Assembly: GCF_009910675.1 (NCBI RefSeq)
Contig: NZ_RSEJ01000032.1
Coordinates: 1-62,178, forward strand
Reading direction: 5' to 3'
Length of the DNA: 62,178 bases
Source of the DNA: Photobacterium alginatilyticum
Lineage (GTDB): Bacteria > Pseudomonadota > Gammaproteobacteria > Enterobacterales > Vibrionaceae
Translations under genes and position numbers: made by a program
The notes under the pieces: model-generated
The model's input: the letters and a program-made list of their open reading frames with translations, nothing else
Databases searched by the model: none
Told to the model about the DNA's origin: nothing
In this document: positions 19,239 to 28,734 of the stretch, one piece after another
How positions within the stretch are numbered: the first letter of the stretch is position 1
Layout: each line of letters opens with the position of its first letter

Positions 19239-19312
19239 CAGTGAGTTGTGATAATCATTTCTTTTTACTCCGGCCAAGAAATATAAAGCGATGAATTATT
19301 AACAACTCACTG
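19239..19312. repeat. Long-spaced inverted repeat downstream of nupC
   Basis: CAGTGAGTTGT (19239-19249) and ACAACTCACTG (19302-19312), 11 bases each, perfect, with a 52-base spacer. It lies between the convergent ends of nupC and the next gene. It could be a bidirectional processing or termination structure or a decayed small repeat element. Confidence 0.4.
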
Positions 19313-19371
19313 CTTGAATTATCAATCGTGCATATGCTGTCCAAGATGATATCGGCTCTCGGGATATTAAC

Positions 19372-21789
19372 TTAAGGGAGCGAGCCAGCTTGATCTGTTA
19401 CCGAGGTTCTCGAACAAAATACCGCTAATAAGTAAAATACTGTTGCGCAAAGCATAATGGACAGGATTCCGAACTGAAGTGCAAGCCCAGCAGCGACAAT
19501 CGAGGTGAGAACCGAAGCGCATCCGTTCATCGCCCAGGCATAGGCCCGCTGTAGTGGGGTTTCTAGGAGGCAGCGCATTCCCAGAGTAAACGGCACTCCC
19601 ATGATGAATCCCGGAGGAAAAAGTATAAGCAGGGCAATTAGATAGCGAAGAAGTACGGGTAAGCCCAGAAGGTGTTCGATTATCAAATCCATTAAATAAA
19701 GGATGCTAAGAAGCATTAGGAAAAGACCCGACAGGGAATAGGTAACAGCATTTCTTCCCATTTTTTGCGACCACCATCCGCCGATCCCAGATGAGAGCAG
19801 AATACCTGCCAGGACAAAAGTAAAGCTAAGCACCGGACTGGAAAATATCTGGATATAGGCTTTGATGAAATAGATTTCCACGAACATAAATCCCGCTCCG
19901 ATGGAAAAGAAATAGAGCTTCTGGGATAAAGGGACTTTCCTTTGTTTCCCTTTGGCGAAGAGTTTGGGAAGCAATAACAGTAGGACAGAGACAGCCAGTG
20001 CTTCAATGAAAACGACAGCAATGACGACCTCACCTGAAAGTAGCATTGAATAGGGTCTGCTTCCCATGCTCTGGTACAAATCTCCTAATCTGTCCCATTT
20101 GATAAAGCGGCCAGGAAATGGTCTGTGGTCATTCTGTGGAGCGACATCCAGAAGGTAATCATCGAAAAAATGTTTTTCCCTCTTTTCGCTGTAATGCTGG
20201 AGAAGATTTTCGACGGCAAGGTAATGATGGGGAACGTCGAAAATATTGAAGCGATTGGCAAGAGATAACTGCATATCCCGGATATAGACAATGTCGAAAT
20301 TCAACCTTTCAGCAAAGCTCATCGGAACTTCAATATTTTTAATAGGATCATTACTAACGATTAATGTGAATATTCCCCAGTTTCTAAATAGAGCAAGGTG
20401 ATGCTGTGGATCCTTTTTGCCGCTCTCGTGTAGGGCCTGAAGTGCCGTAGAAAATAACCGGATCGAGTCGGAAGGAGGAAGCAGCAGCTTGCGCGAAACG
20501 ATAATGACTCCCTTTTCATTAAGATGGTTCAGATACTCCTCGAAGGCTTCCGTTGTGAATAGGTACTTTTGACTAAGCGCTGCAGAGCCAGCCAGAGATG
20601 TGCCCCAGCTTTCAATGTGGATGATGTCGTATTTTGTATGCGAGTGTCTGAGGAATATTCGAGGGTTCTCGGGCGTTGTACGCAACTTATAATGCTCTGC
20701 TATGGCTCGAGATATACTTGGGCTTTCATGAATAACAGTTACATCCGGGATCCCGGCAGCAAGTGCTGTCGGTATGCTGGTTCCTCCGCCTCGTATAACA
20801 AGCAGTGCGCTTTGGGGAAGGGTGACAAAGTCATAACCTACCGATGGCAAGGTGAACCTCGCAAACTCGAACGTCTTCGAGCTGCTATCAGCGCCATAGA
20901 GAACCAGTTGCTCGTCTCCGTCGCGAAAAATGGCGCTTTGCAAAGGAAGGCTGCCGCTATATTTGAGGCTGAGGCCTGGTGCGTAGCGAATATAGGGGCT
21001 GGTCGCTGTGTCAATTTTGCCCGTTATGCTGCTCTTCGACTCTGTGACTGTTGACTGAGGAAATTGCAAAAGCTGACTCAGAGATTTATACGGTGATGGG
21101 GTGACAGCCAGCTGAGTAGCGCCCCATGGAGTGAAGAGTAGGGGCATAGTCAGCAGCATAATACAGGTGCTGACGAGAGATAAAGATAGGTTCCGGGGCT
21201 GATAACGGCAGCCAACAGTTTTCTTATTTATTATTAAAGCGGCTGCTGTTACATAACATAGAGGAACTATTGCAACGGTCACGGCAAGTTTTCCTTCTCC
21301 GATAAAAGGCAGCAACAGGGAGGGAAGAATTGTGCCCAGAGCAGAGCCTGCCATAGTGGAAAAGTAAATGAAGCCCGTGTTTTCTGGCTGTTCGACATAG
21401 GCTGAAAGCACAATAAAACCGGCGAAGAAAAATGGTATCGCGAGAAGCGTGTAGCTGAGAAAAAGATAAAATGCCTGGATTGACTCCAGTGGAAGCCTGA
21501 AGTAATCAAGGGGAAGTTTTATAAGGATAAGAAAGGAAACAAGTGTAGAACAGCTGTAGAGTAGTACTAAAATAGATGTTGCTTTCCCTGCCGCAAGTCG
21601 CTTTACCCAGTTAGTTTTTCTTGAATCGAGAATACTAAGTACGGTGCCGCTGGCAGCAAAGCCAAATAGCGCAATGCTGATCACCATAAAGGAGAGATGA
21701 TTCCACTGGCTAATCGAGAAGATCCTGGCCAGTAGTACCTCAAAGGCGAGCGAAGAAAGGGATACCAGGAAAACTGCCGGGAGACTCAT
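19372..21789 (-). CDS. Integral membrane protein with spermidine-synthase-like domain
   Basis: About 805 residues. N-terminal block of membrane helices (MSLPAVFLVSLSSLAFEVLLARIF, then about six to eight helices to residue 240), a soluble spermidine-synthase/methyltransferase-like domain in the middle (VIRGGGTSIPTALAAGIPDVTVIH, KYDIIHIESWG, and NDHRPFP, the counterpart of the family's TDDRPF), and a second helix block (about 600-790). The start at 21789 lies two bases after the Pcm stop and matches family starts (SSLAFEVLLARIFS); the longer frame would run back into the Pcm gene. Substrate unknown; polyamine synthesis is not implied. Confidence 0.75.
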   Translation of the reverse strand: MSLPAVFLVSLSSLAFEVLLARIFSISQWNHLSFMVISIALFGFAASGTVLSILDSRKTNWVKRLAAGKATSILVLLYSCSTLVSFLILIKLPLDYFRLPLESIQAFYLFLSYTLLAIPFFFAGFIVLSAYVEQPENTGFIYFSTMAGSALGTILPSLLLPFIGEGKLAVTVAIVPLCYVTAAALIINKKTVGCRYQPRNLSLSLVSTCIMLLTMPLLFTPWGATQLAVTPSPYKSLSQLLQFPQSTVTESKSSITGKIDTATSPYIRYAPGLSLKYSGSLPLQSAIFRDGDEQLVLYGADSSSKTFEFARFTLPSVGYDFVTLPQSALLVIRGGGTSIPTALAAGIPDVTVIHESPSISRAIAEHYKLRTTPENPRIFLRHSHTKYDIIHIESWGTSLAGSAALSQKYLFTTEAFEEYLNHLNEKGVIIVSRKLLLPPSDSIRLFSTALQALHESGKKDPQHHLALFRNWGIFTLIVSNDPIKNIEVPMSFAERLNFDIVYIRDMQLSLANRFNIFDVPHHYLAVENLLQHYSEKREKHFFDDYLLDVAPQNDHRPFPGRFIKWDRLGDLYQSMGSRPYSMLLSGEVVIAVVFIEALAVSVLLLLLPKLFAKGKQRKVPLSQKLYFFSIGAGFMFVEIYFIKAYIQIFSSPVLSFTFVLAGILLSSGIGGWWSQKMGRNAVTYSLSGLFLMLLSILYLMDLIIEHLLGLPVLLRYLIALLILFPPGFIMGVPFTLGMRCLLETPLQRAYAWAMNGCASVLTSIVAAGLALQFGILSIMLCATVFYLLAVFCSRTSVTDQAGSLP

Positions 21790-21791
21790 TG

Positions 21792-22523
21792 TTATTTCCC
21801 GAAGGGCTTCATTGCGTGTCCGGTCATGGGAACAAAGAGAACACCGGCAATTTGCCAAACCCTATAGTTATTATTCTCTTTGGTGACGAGCACAAGGTTT
21901 TGATAACTGAAGGGGTTTCCCAAGGGGAGTACTAGCCGCCCTCCATCCTTGAGTTGCGCCAATAAAGGCGGAGGGATATGGTCTATGGCTGCGGTGAGCA
22001 TAATCGCATCATAGGGCGCTCCCTTATTCCAACCGAAATAGCCGTCACCACACTGTGTTTCAACATTGGTATAGCCTAGCGAGTCAAGGAGCTTGCTGGC
22101 CTTAACACAGAGCTTTTTCTTGATTTCGAGGCTAATTACTTCTTTGGCTACCTCGGAAAGCACCGCGGCCTGATATCCAGAGCCGGTCCCGATCTCGAGT
22201 ACTTTTTCATTGCCTTTGAGTTCGAGAACCTCCGTCATCAGGGCAACAATATATGGCTGTGATATGGTCTGTCCTTCTCCGATCGGCAGAGGGGAGTCTG
22301 TATAGGCTTTAAACGCCAGAACCTTCGGTACAAAAAGGTGCCTGGGGAGCTTGTTCATTGCCGCTAGCACTCTCTTGTCGACGATGCCGCGCTTGATTAG
22401 CTGGTCTTGAACCATTGTCTCTCGGGCACGGGCATACTTGTCGGAATCACTCGCGGCCAATGCTGCTAGGGGCTGGAGTCCGAATACGATGAAGGTGAAA
22501 AATAGAAATAAAGAGCGACCCAT
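21792..22523 (-). CDS. Exported protein-L-isoaspartate O-methyltransferase family protein
   Basis: 243 residues. The core is Pcm: LPRHLFVP, IGEGQTISQPYIVALMTEVL, the SAM-binding VLEIGTGSGYQAA (108-120), and DAIMLTAAIDHIPPPLLAQL. Unlike cytoplasmic Pcm (about 208 residues) it begins with a convincing signal peptide (MGRSLFLFFTFIVFGLQPLAALA), which would place a SAM-dependent enzyme outside the cytoplasm, where SAM is not normally available. It overlaps an operon with the spermidine-synthase-like membrane protein, also of the SAM-methyltransferase fold group. The family call is firm, the location is inferred. Confidence 0.85.
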   Translation of the reverse strand: MGRSLFLFFTFIVFGLQPLAALAASDSDKYARARETMVQDQLIKRGIVDKRVLAAMNKLPRHLFVPKVLAFKAYTDSPLPIGEGQTISQPYIVALMTEVLELKGNEKVLEIGTGSGYQAAVLSEVAKEVISLEIKKKLCVKASKLLDSLGYTNVETQCGDGYFGWNKGAPYDAIMLTAAIDHIPPPLLAQLKDGGRLVLPLGNPFSYQNLVLVTKENNNYRVWQIAGVLFVPMTGHAMKPFGK

Positions 22524-22884
22524 AGCTTACTCCCTACAGGATTTTGATAGAGCCAAATCACTTTAGAGTATAGGAAGAGTACAGTTCGCTTTTTGTTGTA
22601 ATGTGCCCCAAAGCTTCGAACTACAGTAACTTGCTCTATCTGTCTCGACAGCTAAAAACAAATCAAATTGCGACTATAGAGATAGGTATGCTGAGAATGA
22701 AGCTACCGCATAGTATGCTTCCATTTTCTGAATCAACCGTTGCTATGCAGCCAACCTATCACACCTCATGCATAACAATGAATGGTCAGCTCTGACGTAT
22801 AAAACAACCAATCAATAACTTGCAAGTAATTGATTGGCATCTATATTCGCCTTGTGATCAAATTAATTATTGGAGGGGTGAAAG

Positions 22885-22956
22885 ATGGCTAGGGCTAAAC
22901 TGACACTAAGTACATTCAATCTGTCAGCTCTCAAATCCCGGCTTAATCTGAACTGA
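22885..22956 (+). CDS. Possible 23-codon leader or truncated ORF
   Basis: ATG at 22885 preceded by a very strong GGAGGGG seven to twelve bases upstream; encodes MARAKLTLSTFNLSALKSR plus four residues. Either a leader peptide, or the surviving start of a gene broken when the island inserted. No homologue is recognised. Confidence 0.25.
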   Translation: MARAKLTLSTFNLSALKSRLNLN

Positions 22957-22963
22957 CAGATTG
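22917..22963. repeat. 11-base perfect inverted repeat overlapping the short ORF end
   Basis: CAATCTGTCAG (22917-22927) and CTGACAGATTG (22953-22963) with a 25-base loop. It spans the stop codon of the 23-codon ORF. No T-run follows, so it may be an end of a small mobile element or a regulatory RNA structure. Confidence 0.4.
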
Positions 22964-23316
22964 CTCTAACTCAGGTTTGCCCCAACATCATTCAGAGTAA
23001 ATACTCATTCACTTTTTCTTGGCGTGTGCCTGCCCTACCAAAAGTTATCCGAATTCAGCGCTCTTAGAAATAAGTTAATTACACGCATTATGGTGAGAAA
23101 ATGGTAATGTAATGATGAATACCTTTCATTTGATACTCGTAAGTTTTTCTGTAAAACCTTGAGTGATAAAGCTGGTGGTTATCTCTAATTAAAAAATGAC
23201 ACTTCTCGGTGAGCGATTGACGAGTTGCGGAATTCGCAAATGATGCGCTTTCTATTGCACAAAAAGTGCTTGTATAATAGGCCGCTCTAAAAATATGGAT
23301 TAAGGAATAGGAATTT

Positions 23317-23676
23317 ATGGGGTTTGTTACAAGCGCAATCCTTGGTGGTGCACTTTATGACCTGGTTAAATCAACAATTAAACCAACAGCAGCTTTTGTA
23401 AAAGCAGCATTAGATAACTTGGTTAACCTAGATGACACAGTTGCAGCCGCCATTGCGCAAGAGCTTGATAAGCGTGAATTTAAAGACGCTGAATCTAAGG
23501 AGCAACTAGCGGCAATTATTGAGACAAACGCTCAACTCCAAGCCATTGTTAAAGAGTTAAACACTCAACCTAAGCAAGTCATCAATATTACGGCCAATGG
23601 TGATGGTGATGCATTCTATGGTGATAAAATAGGCGGCGATAAGATTGTCGTAAACGGCGGCGATAGCAAAAATTAG
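23317..23676 (+). CDS. Small helical protein with C-terminal GDAF-type motif, candidate effector
   Basis: 119 residues. The N-terminus is hydrophobic and glycine-containing (GFVTSAILGGALYDLVKS), then mostly helix to residue 85, then a Gly/Asp/Asn-rich tail. In the tail NITANGDGDAFYGDK (90-104) is followed by a shorter echo, IGGDK (105-109). The same 15-residue motif, with 11 identities, opens the next gene. Small helical proteins with a C-terminal motif repeated at the N-terminus of a neighbouring large protein are the layout of bacterial amyloid-signalling (BASS/Bell-domain) pairs. The effector role is inferred; no catalytic motif is visible. Confidence 0.6.
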   Translation: MGFVTSAILGGALYDLVKSTIKPTAAFVKAALDNLVNLDDTVAAAIAQELDKREFKDAESKEQLAAIIETNAQLQAIVKELNTQPKQVINITANGDGDAFYGDKIGGDKIVVNGGDSKN

Positions 23677-23699
23677 CTCTTCATAGGTTAGCTCCGCCT

Positions 23700-23728
23700 T
23701 TACCCAGTTACTGCAATGTGCTGGGTAA
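23700..23728 (+). other. Hairpin between the two genes of the candidate defence pair
   Basis: TTACCCAG (23700-23707) pairs with CTGGGTAA (23721-23728). Without a T-run it is not a strong terminator; it may attenuate or process the transcript so that the small protein is made in excess of the large one. Confidence 0.4.
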
Positions 23729-23785
23729 TGCTCTCTCATCCCACTTTCTTCGAAGTCAAAAAAGTGTACGCTCCAAGAGGTATCA

Positions 23786-26700
23786 ATGAGCACTTGCAAT
23801 ATCACCAGCAATGGATCAGGTGACGCGTTCAAAGGAAACAAATACGTCAATAATGGCGTGTTTATAGACACGTTAATGGTGCAAGTTACCGACACCGTAA
23901 GTCTGGAACCAATTCGCCCTAGCCTTATTAAAGCACTCGATTTTTTGCAGGAAAACAAAGTAGGTTCAGCATTAGAGCGTCTGGAGATGGTCAGTGAGAT
24001 TACCACGCTAGACGAAGAGGCTAGATTGGCCGTTTCGTGTCTTAGAATAATATTGACCGATGAGGTCACGACCGAAGACATTCAAAAAGTCGAGGGGTAC
24101 AGCCAATCTTCGCAATTAGCCCCTCTAACACAAGGCTTGGCAGAAGCGGCGTTACTAAAGCTCATCGAGCAAAGAAAAGGCGTTGATTCGGCCCACCAGC
24201 GCTTTGAAGACATATCCGGAACACTGAATGACATAACGATACCCCAGTATGTTTACCTTCGCAGACTTGCGACAAAGGAATACGTGGAGGCAATCTGTGA
24301 GAGTATTGAAGCCTTATCCGACTTTGAACTTGTCGCACTCTTTGAAAAATCCATCGACCTTTCCATGTTTGAACAGGCTAAAAACGTTCTGGATAGATTG
24401 CAATTTATCAAACCATTACACGAGTTCAAACGAGAGAGCCTTATTCTCCAGTGCCTATCAAATCATAATGAAATTGATAAGGATTTTTACTGCCTTACAT
24501 ACGAAGAGAAAACCCGATTTGACAAATTGTGTACTGATCTCGTTTCATTGATTGACGAAAGCGAGCTTCCTGATTTCAGGCTACTGCATATCCTTTTTCA
24601 ATTGTTCCGTTACACACACATGACGAATGTGTCCGTGGAGAGCTGTTTAAAGAGAAATAAAGAGCACCTAGAGGCGAAGAACTTCTTTGATGACGATATG
24701 CTTGAGTCTCTAATTTTGGGTACGATGAGCAAGGATTTTGAAGAACTGCGCCAATGCGAACCAGAAGAGCTGATGCAAGCGCTCGTTAATCAAAAGGAAG
24801 AAGACCATTGCAACTTTCATGCTTGCCAACTTCTCTATGAAAGCGGAGATAGTGAACTCATCCTAGGAACCCTTAATCTTCTTGCCGAGAAGGACAATGT
24901 TGCGGCTAAAGCTAACATGATCGCGCTAGCGGCTAGGAGCGCTTCTATTCTTGAAGAAATAGAGTTCCCCTTTAACGACATCGAAAGTGCGATACGCAGT
25001 TTTAAAGATATCACCTTAAATGCTTCATTCGTAAACATCGTTGCCCCTGAATTAGCAATGCATGGCTATCCTGAATTTGCTGTGCTGTTATCAGATATTG
25101 TCTTTGGCGACCACGTTCCTTGGCTCTCAGAGCCTTTTTATTCGTACCTATCTTATCTTCATGCCTCAAGGCAGTTCCAAACGCTTGAGGAGAAGCTAGA
25201 CGCGCTTGCGCTGGAAGATAAAGAACGAGAGGAAGTGGTGACTCTCTATTCGATACTTGCTGGTAACCAAAAAGACTACCAGTTAGCAGCTAGCCTACTT
25301 CGTAACAATATAGACAAGTACCAAGAAAAGGAATCCTTGGAGCCTTATGAAAAAAGAAACCTTGTGTACTTGTGGGGGCAGTACCTTCAGTCGGTATATA
25401 CAGAAGACAAAGAGAAGGCAAGAGAGCTTTCATATGAAATCCCGTTGAGTATCTTTGATGATTACTTCGAAGATTACTCCTGGCGATTACTATTTTATTT
25501 CTGCCATAGGATTGAGGATGTTGCAGAAACTATCATTGATTGGTTCTGCAATGATCCTCACAACAATGCTAAATACTACTTCAACTTAGTGTTCCACGCA
25601 CATCAACACTTTCCAGAGCAAAACTGGCCAATGGAAGTTGGGAAGTACCTGCACGCTTTTAATTACACTGGCGAGCATCAATCACACATTAAGCTGGTGG
25701 TACGAAAACTCTTTGTATCTAACTGTCCCCAATATCTCATCGAGAGCAATGGCATAGTTGCTAGAAGGCTTATCGATGCTAAAAAGGGTGATGCATTATT
25801 ATTGCCGGTAAAATTGTTTACCCTAGCCGACAAGCTGTCACCCATTCATGCTGTTTACCATATTGCTTCAGAGATAATGGACGACGACGAAAAAGAAGTT
25901 TTTCACATCATTAAGCTACCTGAAAAAGCGACAGCTGAAGAGGTATTGGCTGAAATTAATAAGATAGCCGCACCAATAAAGGAATCGAGAGAGAAACTGA
26001 AGCCGTTAATGGAACAGCCACTACCAGTGGACATGAAGTATCGCTTTATTAACGGTCAGGATAATTTTCAAAAAGCGATATTAGCTGTGCTGTGCCCAGA
26101 TATAAAAATCGTCATCAACAACAGTAATGAACCCCCCGTTAACACACAATGCACCGATTTCGTCATTGATGAAATGACCGCCATTTTCCTAGCATGCCTT
26201 GGGCCGAATGTATTCGACAACTGCACGTGGCATATGACTGATGATGTGTACACGTTACTGAATCAATGCTGTGAAACATTTAAAGGCAAATGGCCCGTGT
26301 ACAATGACGATCATTACACTGTTTTCTTTGAGGAATATGATGATCTAATATCATTGCCGAGTAACTTCATTGCTAACTTGTCATTGATATTAGAAAGGAC
26401 ACAACAACACTCTGATTCAAAACTCAACGTACCATTGGAGTTAAAGCTAAAACTACGAGATTTATGTACTCATAGCTTCCTAATGAGCCACGCACTGGCC
26501 GTTAGCCTCAATATCGGGCATTTCTGTATCGATCACTTTACCAGGATAGTGTTGCGTGACTTCGAGTTTTCTTCCGTTCCGCTTCATCCTGACGACTTTC
26601 AAGAGAAGATCATCAGAAGCACCAGCATTGAGGTAATCCACAACCTGATCTGCTTAAACATCCAAAATAACATTAGCTCTATGGCTTACGCGTGTATGGA

Positions 26701-27130
26701 GGACATCATTAACGATGGTGACGATACGCAGCTAGATGCGCTGGCAAGATTAATAACATTGCAGTCAACCTCACTATGGGAACAAGACAATATTAAAGCA
26801 CTTGTACAATCGTGCTTATGTAAACTCGTGCAACAGACACTGTTATCTGAAATAGCTAGTGGGGTAGAAAATGTATTGCTAGCTCTGTTGCAGTCGCTCA
26901 CCTCTAGTGCAAAATTGCGTGACAAAGACATAATTCCATTAGTGGAGTGCTTACCTATACCTCTTCTCTATGATGAATTTTTTGAGCGAACCCAGCCTGA
27001 AGTTATCAGCCTTGTAACTGGCGCCCTGCGTAAAGTGACAGAGCTGTATTGCGAGAGTTTAACCAAAGCCGTCAGGAAGAATAATCACTCTGCGTCTGGA
27101 TTTTGGGAGGTGTTTGCGAGGCTATGTTGA
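23786..27130 (+). CDS. 1114-residue helical-repeat protein with N-terminal GDAF-type motif, candidate sensor
   Basis: Large soluble protein that opens with NITSNGSGDAFKGNK (5-19), the motif found at the C-terminus of the preceding gene. The remainder is almost entirely amphipathic helix, read as a TPR/HEAT-like solenoid (for example SLIKALDFLQENKVGSALERL, YSILAGNQKDYQLAASLLRN). No Walker A motif, no NACHT or NB-ARC signature, no nuclease, TIR or protease motif was found, so it is not a usual STAND NTPase. AGAGG precedes the ATG; 109 bases separate it from the small gene. Inferred role: the recognition or scaffold partner of a two-protein immune or toxin system. Confidence 0.6.
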   Translation: MSTCNITSNGSGDAFKGNKYVNNGVFIDTLMVQVTDTVSLEPIRPSLIKALDFLQENKVGSALERLEMVSEITTLDEEARLAVSCLRIILTDEVTTEDIQKVEGYSQSSQLAPLTQGLAEAALLKLIEQRKGVDSAHQRFEDISGTLNDITIPQYVYLRRLATKEYVEAICESIEALSDFELVALFEKSIDLSMFEQAKNVLDRLQFIKPLHEFKRESLILQCLSNHNEIDKDFYCLTYEEKTRFDKLCTDLVSLIDESELPDFRLLHILFQLFRYTHMTNVSVESCLKRNKEHLEAKNFFDDDMLESLILGTMSKDFEELRQCEPEELMQALVNQKEEDHCNFHACQLLYESGDSELILGTLNLLAEKDNVAAKANMIALAARSASILEEIEFPFNDIESAIRSFKDITLNASFVNIVAPELAMHGYPEFAVLLSDIVFGDHVPWLSEPFYSYLSYLHASRQFQTLEEKLDALALEDKEREEVVTLYSILAGNQKDYQLAASLLRNNIDKYQEKESLEPYEKRNLVYLWGQYLQSVYTEDKEKARELSYEIPLSIFDDYFEDYSWRLLFYFCHRIEDVAETIIDWFCNDPHNNAKYYFNLVFHAHQHFPEQNWPMEVGKYLHAFNYTGEHQSHIKLVVRKLFVSNCPQYLIESNGIVARRLIDAKKGDALLLPVKLFTLADKLSPIHAVYHIASEIMDDDEKEVFHIIKLPEKATAEEVLAEINKIAAPIKESREKLKPLMEQPLPVDMKYRFINGQDNFQKAILAVLCPDIKIVINNSNEPPVNTQCTDFVIDEMTAIFLACLGPNVFDNCTWHMTDDVYTLLNQCCETFKGKWPVYNDDHYTVFFEEYDDLISLPSNFIANLSLILERTQQHSDSKLNVPLELKLKLRDLCTHSFLMSHALAVSLNIGHFCIDHFTRIVLRDFEFSSVPLHPDDFQEKIIRSTSIEVIHNLICLNIQNNISSMAYACMEDIINDGDDTQLDALARLITLQSTSLWEQDNIKALVQSCLCKLVQQTLLSEIASGVENVLLALLQSLTSSAKLRDKDIIPLVECLPIPLLYDEFFERTQPEVISLVTGALRKVTELYCESLTKAVRKNNHSASGFWEVFARLC

Positions 27131-27559
27131 CTTAAGTATCTAGATTCACAAGAAAACTACGCGCACTTTTTCTGAAGAACCTCAAGATTAACGGGAGCAT
27201 GAAGCACAAGGCATTGGCGCATCAGTGATGTCGAATACATGATTATCTTTTCAAAAAAGACTACCGTTAGGAAGCAAACCAAGCTTATTCTGTTCAAAAT
27301 GGTATTCTACTGCCGAAGCGTTATCTACGCTCGTTGGTATCACATTCGGTTGTCAACGTGATGGTTATCATTTCAGACAATTAAAAGGCAACCATAACCG
27401 CGCTGGCCCGAAGTGCGTCCTTGTTTCTGTATTTACTCGCTCTCTGTATTAGAGCAAGTTGGTCAGAATTTAATGTCAGCACCTAAAAACCGTGATATAG
27501 CCTATCTTGCTTTTTGTAATAGTTGTAGTCTTGGTTTGAAGCCGACCAGTTGGAGCTGT
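27131..27559. other. Intergenic region between convergent island genes, possible gene remnants
   Basis: 429 bases. Two overlapping open stretches between about 27280 and 27450 (one reading WYSTAEALSTLVGITFG, then QRDGYHFRQLKGNHNRAG to a stop) look protein-like but have no start, and may be debris of an earlier island gene. No terminator is obvious. Confidence 0.25.
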
Positions 27560-28510
27560 TTAAATAAAAATGCATTTAAAACGACTTCGGAGTTCATCAC
27601 TGGCCTTATCGCTAAATGAGTACTTTGACTTACCGCCATTTACGCGAGGTGCTTCAATTGAAAGAAGGCTATTATCTCTCAATTGTGAGAAAAGTCGCAT
27701 GGTTTTAGAACTGCCGTCGCTAAGCGTTATTTTACAGTCACTCGAAGTGCGCGTGGTACATCGTGAATCAATGGAAAGATCTTTGAAGTTGAATGTGACA
27801 ACTCCTTTCCAATTCGTTACCTCTTCCGGTGACTTCGAATAGTGGTCAAGATCTATAAATTTAAAGTAGCTCTCATATGGGCTGGCTCGAACTAACAATA
27901 AAAGACTGCCTGATGTAAGGTTTGTGAAATAGCCAGCCTCGTCACGGTCAAACTGTGCAGAGCAACCAGCACGATCTGTGTTAAATCTAACCTCGACATT
28001 TCGTTCGGCTATCTCTTTAGCGATATCAACTATATCATCAACAGAAGTAGCCTCATCAAGGCTTTTAGCCAAATCAGGGTAAACAGCCTCTAACTCAGAA
28101 CTTTCATTTACAACTTTGGCGACACGGAGCCTATCGTTCATGTTTAGAGAGTCTTTATTGTTGTTAAGCACTGTCAGTAGATCGAATATTACTTCTCTAT
28201 CCTTATTAGCCTTTGCAAATGCTTTCTGAGCCTCCTCTTGAAACTTCACACTCTCTTTCTGAAAATAGTCACTTTGCTTTTGGTACCGCTCGCTATTATT
28301 CGTAGCACGTTGCTTGTCAAGGTCGCCTTGATAGGTCAGATACAGTCCAAGTGCTCCCCCAATTAGAACTAATAACATGGCCACATAGCCTGGTTTAGTG
28401 ATTTCCTTTCTACCAGTGCTCTGATTGGGAGATGTGAACTCGAAAATCCAAGCTCCAGCAAAGGTTGTCCCGAACGTGATAACCCAAACTATGTACTTAA
28501 GCCATTCCAT
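27560..28510 (-). CDS. Membrane protein with coiled coil, next to Septu; function unknown
   Basis: 316 residues, not recognised. Seen: two membrane helices (about 5-25 and 42-61), then a charged coiled coil (about 65-115, SERYQKQSDYFQKESVKFQ), a short helical region, and a C-terminal beta-rich domain (about 190-305) with cysteines in pairs (DSRCTTRTSSDCKITLSDGS). It is on the same strand as ptuAB and 224 bases downstream, so it may be a third member of that locus or an independent defence gene. Confidence 0.55.
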   Translation of the reverse strand: MEWLKYIVWVITFGTTFAGAWIFEFTSPNQSTGRKEITKPGYVAMLLVLIGGALGLYLTYQGDLDKQRATNNSERYQKQSDYFQKESVKFQEEAQKAFAKANKDREVIFDLLTVLNNNKDSLNMNDRLRVAKVVNESSELEAVYPDLAKSLDEATSVDDIVDIAKEIAERNVEVRFNTDRAGCSAQFDRDEAGYFTNLTSGSLLLLVRASPYESYFKFIDLDHYSKSPEEVTNWKGVVTFNFKDLSIDSRCTTRTSSDCKITLSDGSSKTMRLFSQLRDNSLLSIEAPRVNGGKSKYSFSDKASDELRSRFKCIFI

Positions 28511-28734
28511 AATAAAGTCCTATAAGTAAGAGTACCAATTTGAAATTATATGGGTGTTTATTCTATTTAGTTGCGGTGTACGATATATCCATACTACTAC
28601 TTGAAGATGGTGTTCGATAGGCCAAAATGGCGTCGCTTTATCAAATATTCTGGAGCTATCAGGTGGCATCGTGGAGACTCGTAACCTGTCGCCATTTTCC
28701 ATTACACCGATTTAAGGCTCCCAACGCTTCCCTC

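Larger units (their letters stand above)
22524..23316. other. Island boundary region with short ORF, inverted repeat and promoter
   Basis: 793 bases with no recognised gene. Contents: a possible 23-codon ORF at 22885-22956 (separate entry), an 11-base inverted repeat at 22917-22963 (separate entry), and a TATAAT element at 23273-23278 about 40 bases before the small gene at 23317, a plausible promoter -10. The base composition falls from here into the accessory island. Confidence 0.4.

Noticed and set aside
22601..22795. 64-codon open frame
   Set aside because: No ribosome site and an odd composition; treated as chance.
23786..27130. STAND/NLR NTPase
   Set aside because: The large size suggested it, but no Walker A (GxxxxGK[ST]) or DD motif is present.
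27413..27619. 68-codon open frame overlapping the end of the membrane-protein gene
   Set aside because: Low coding quality and antisense overlap at 27560.
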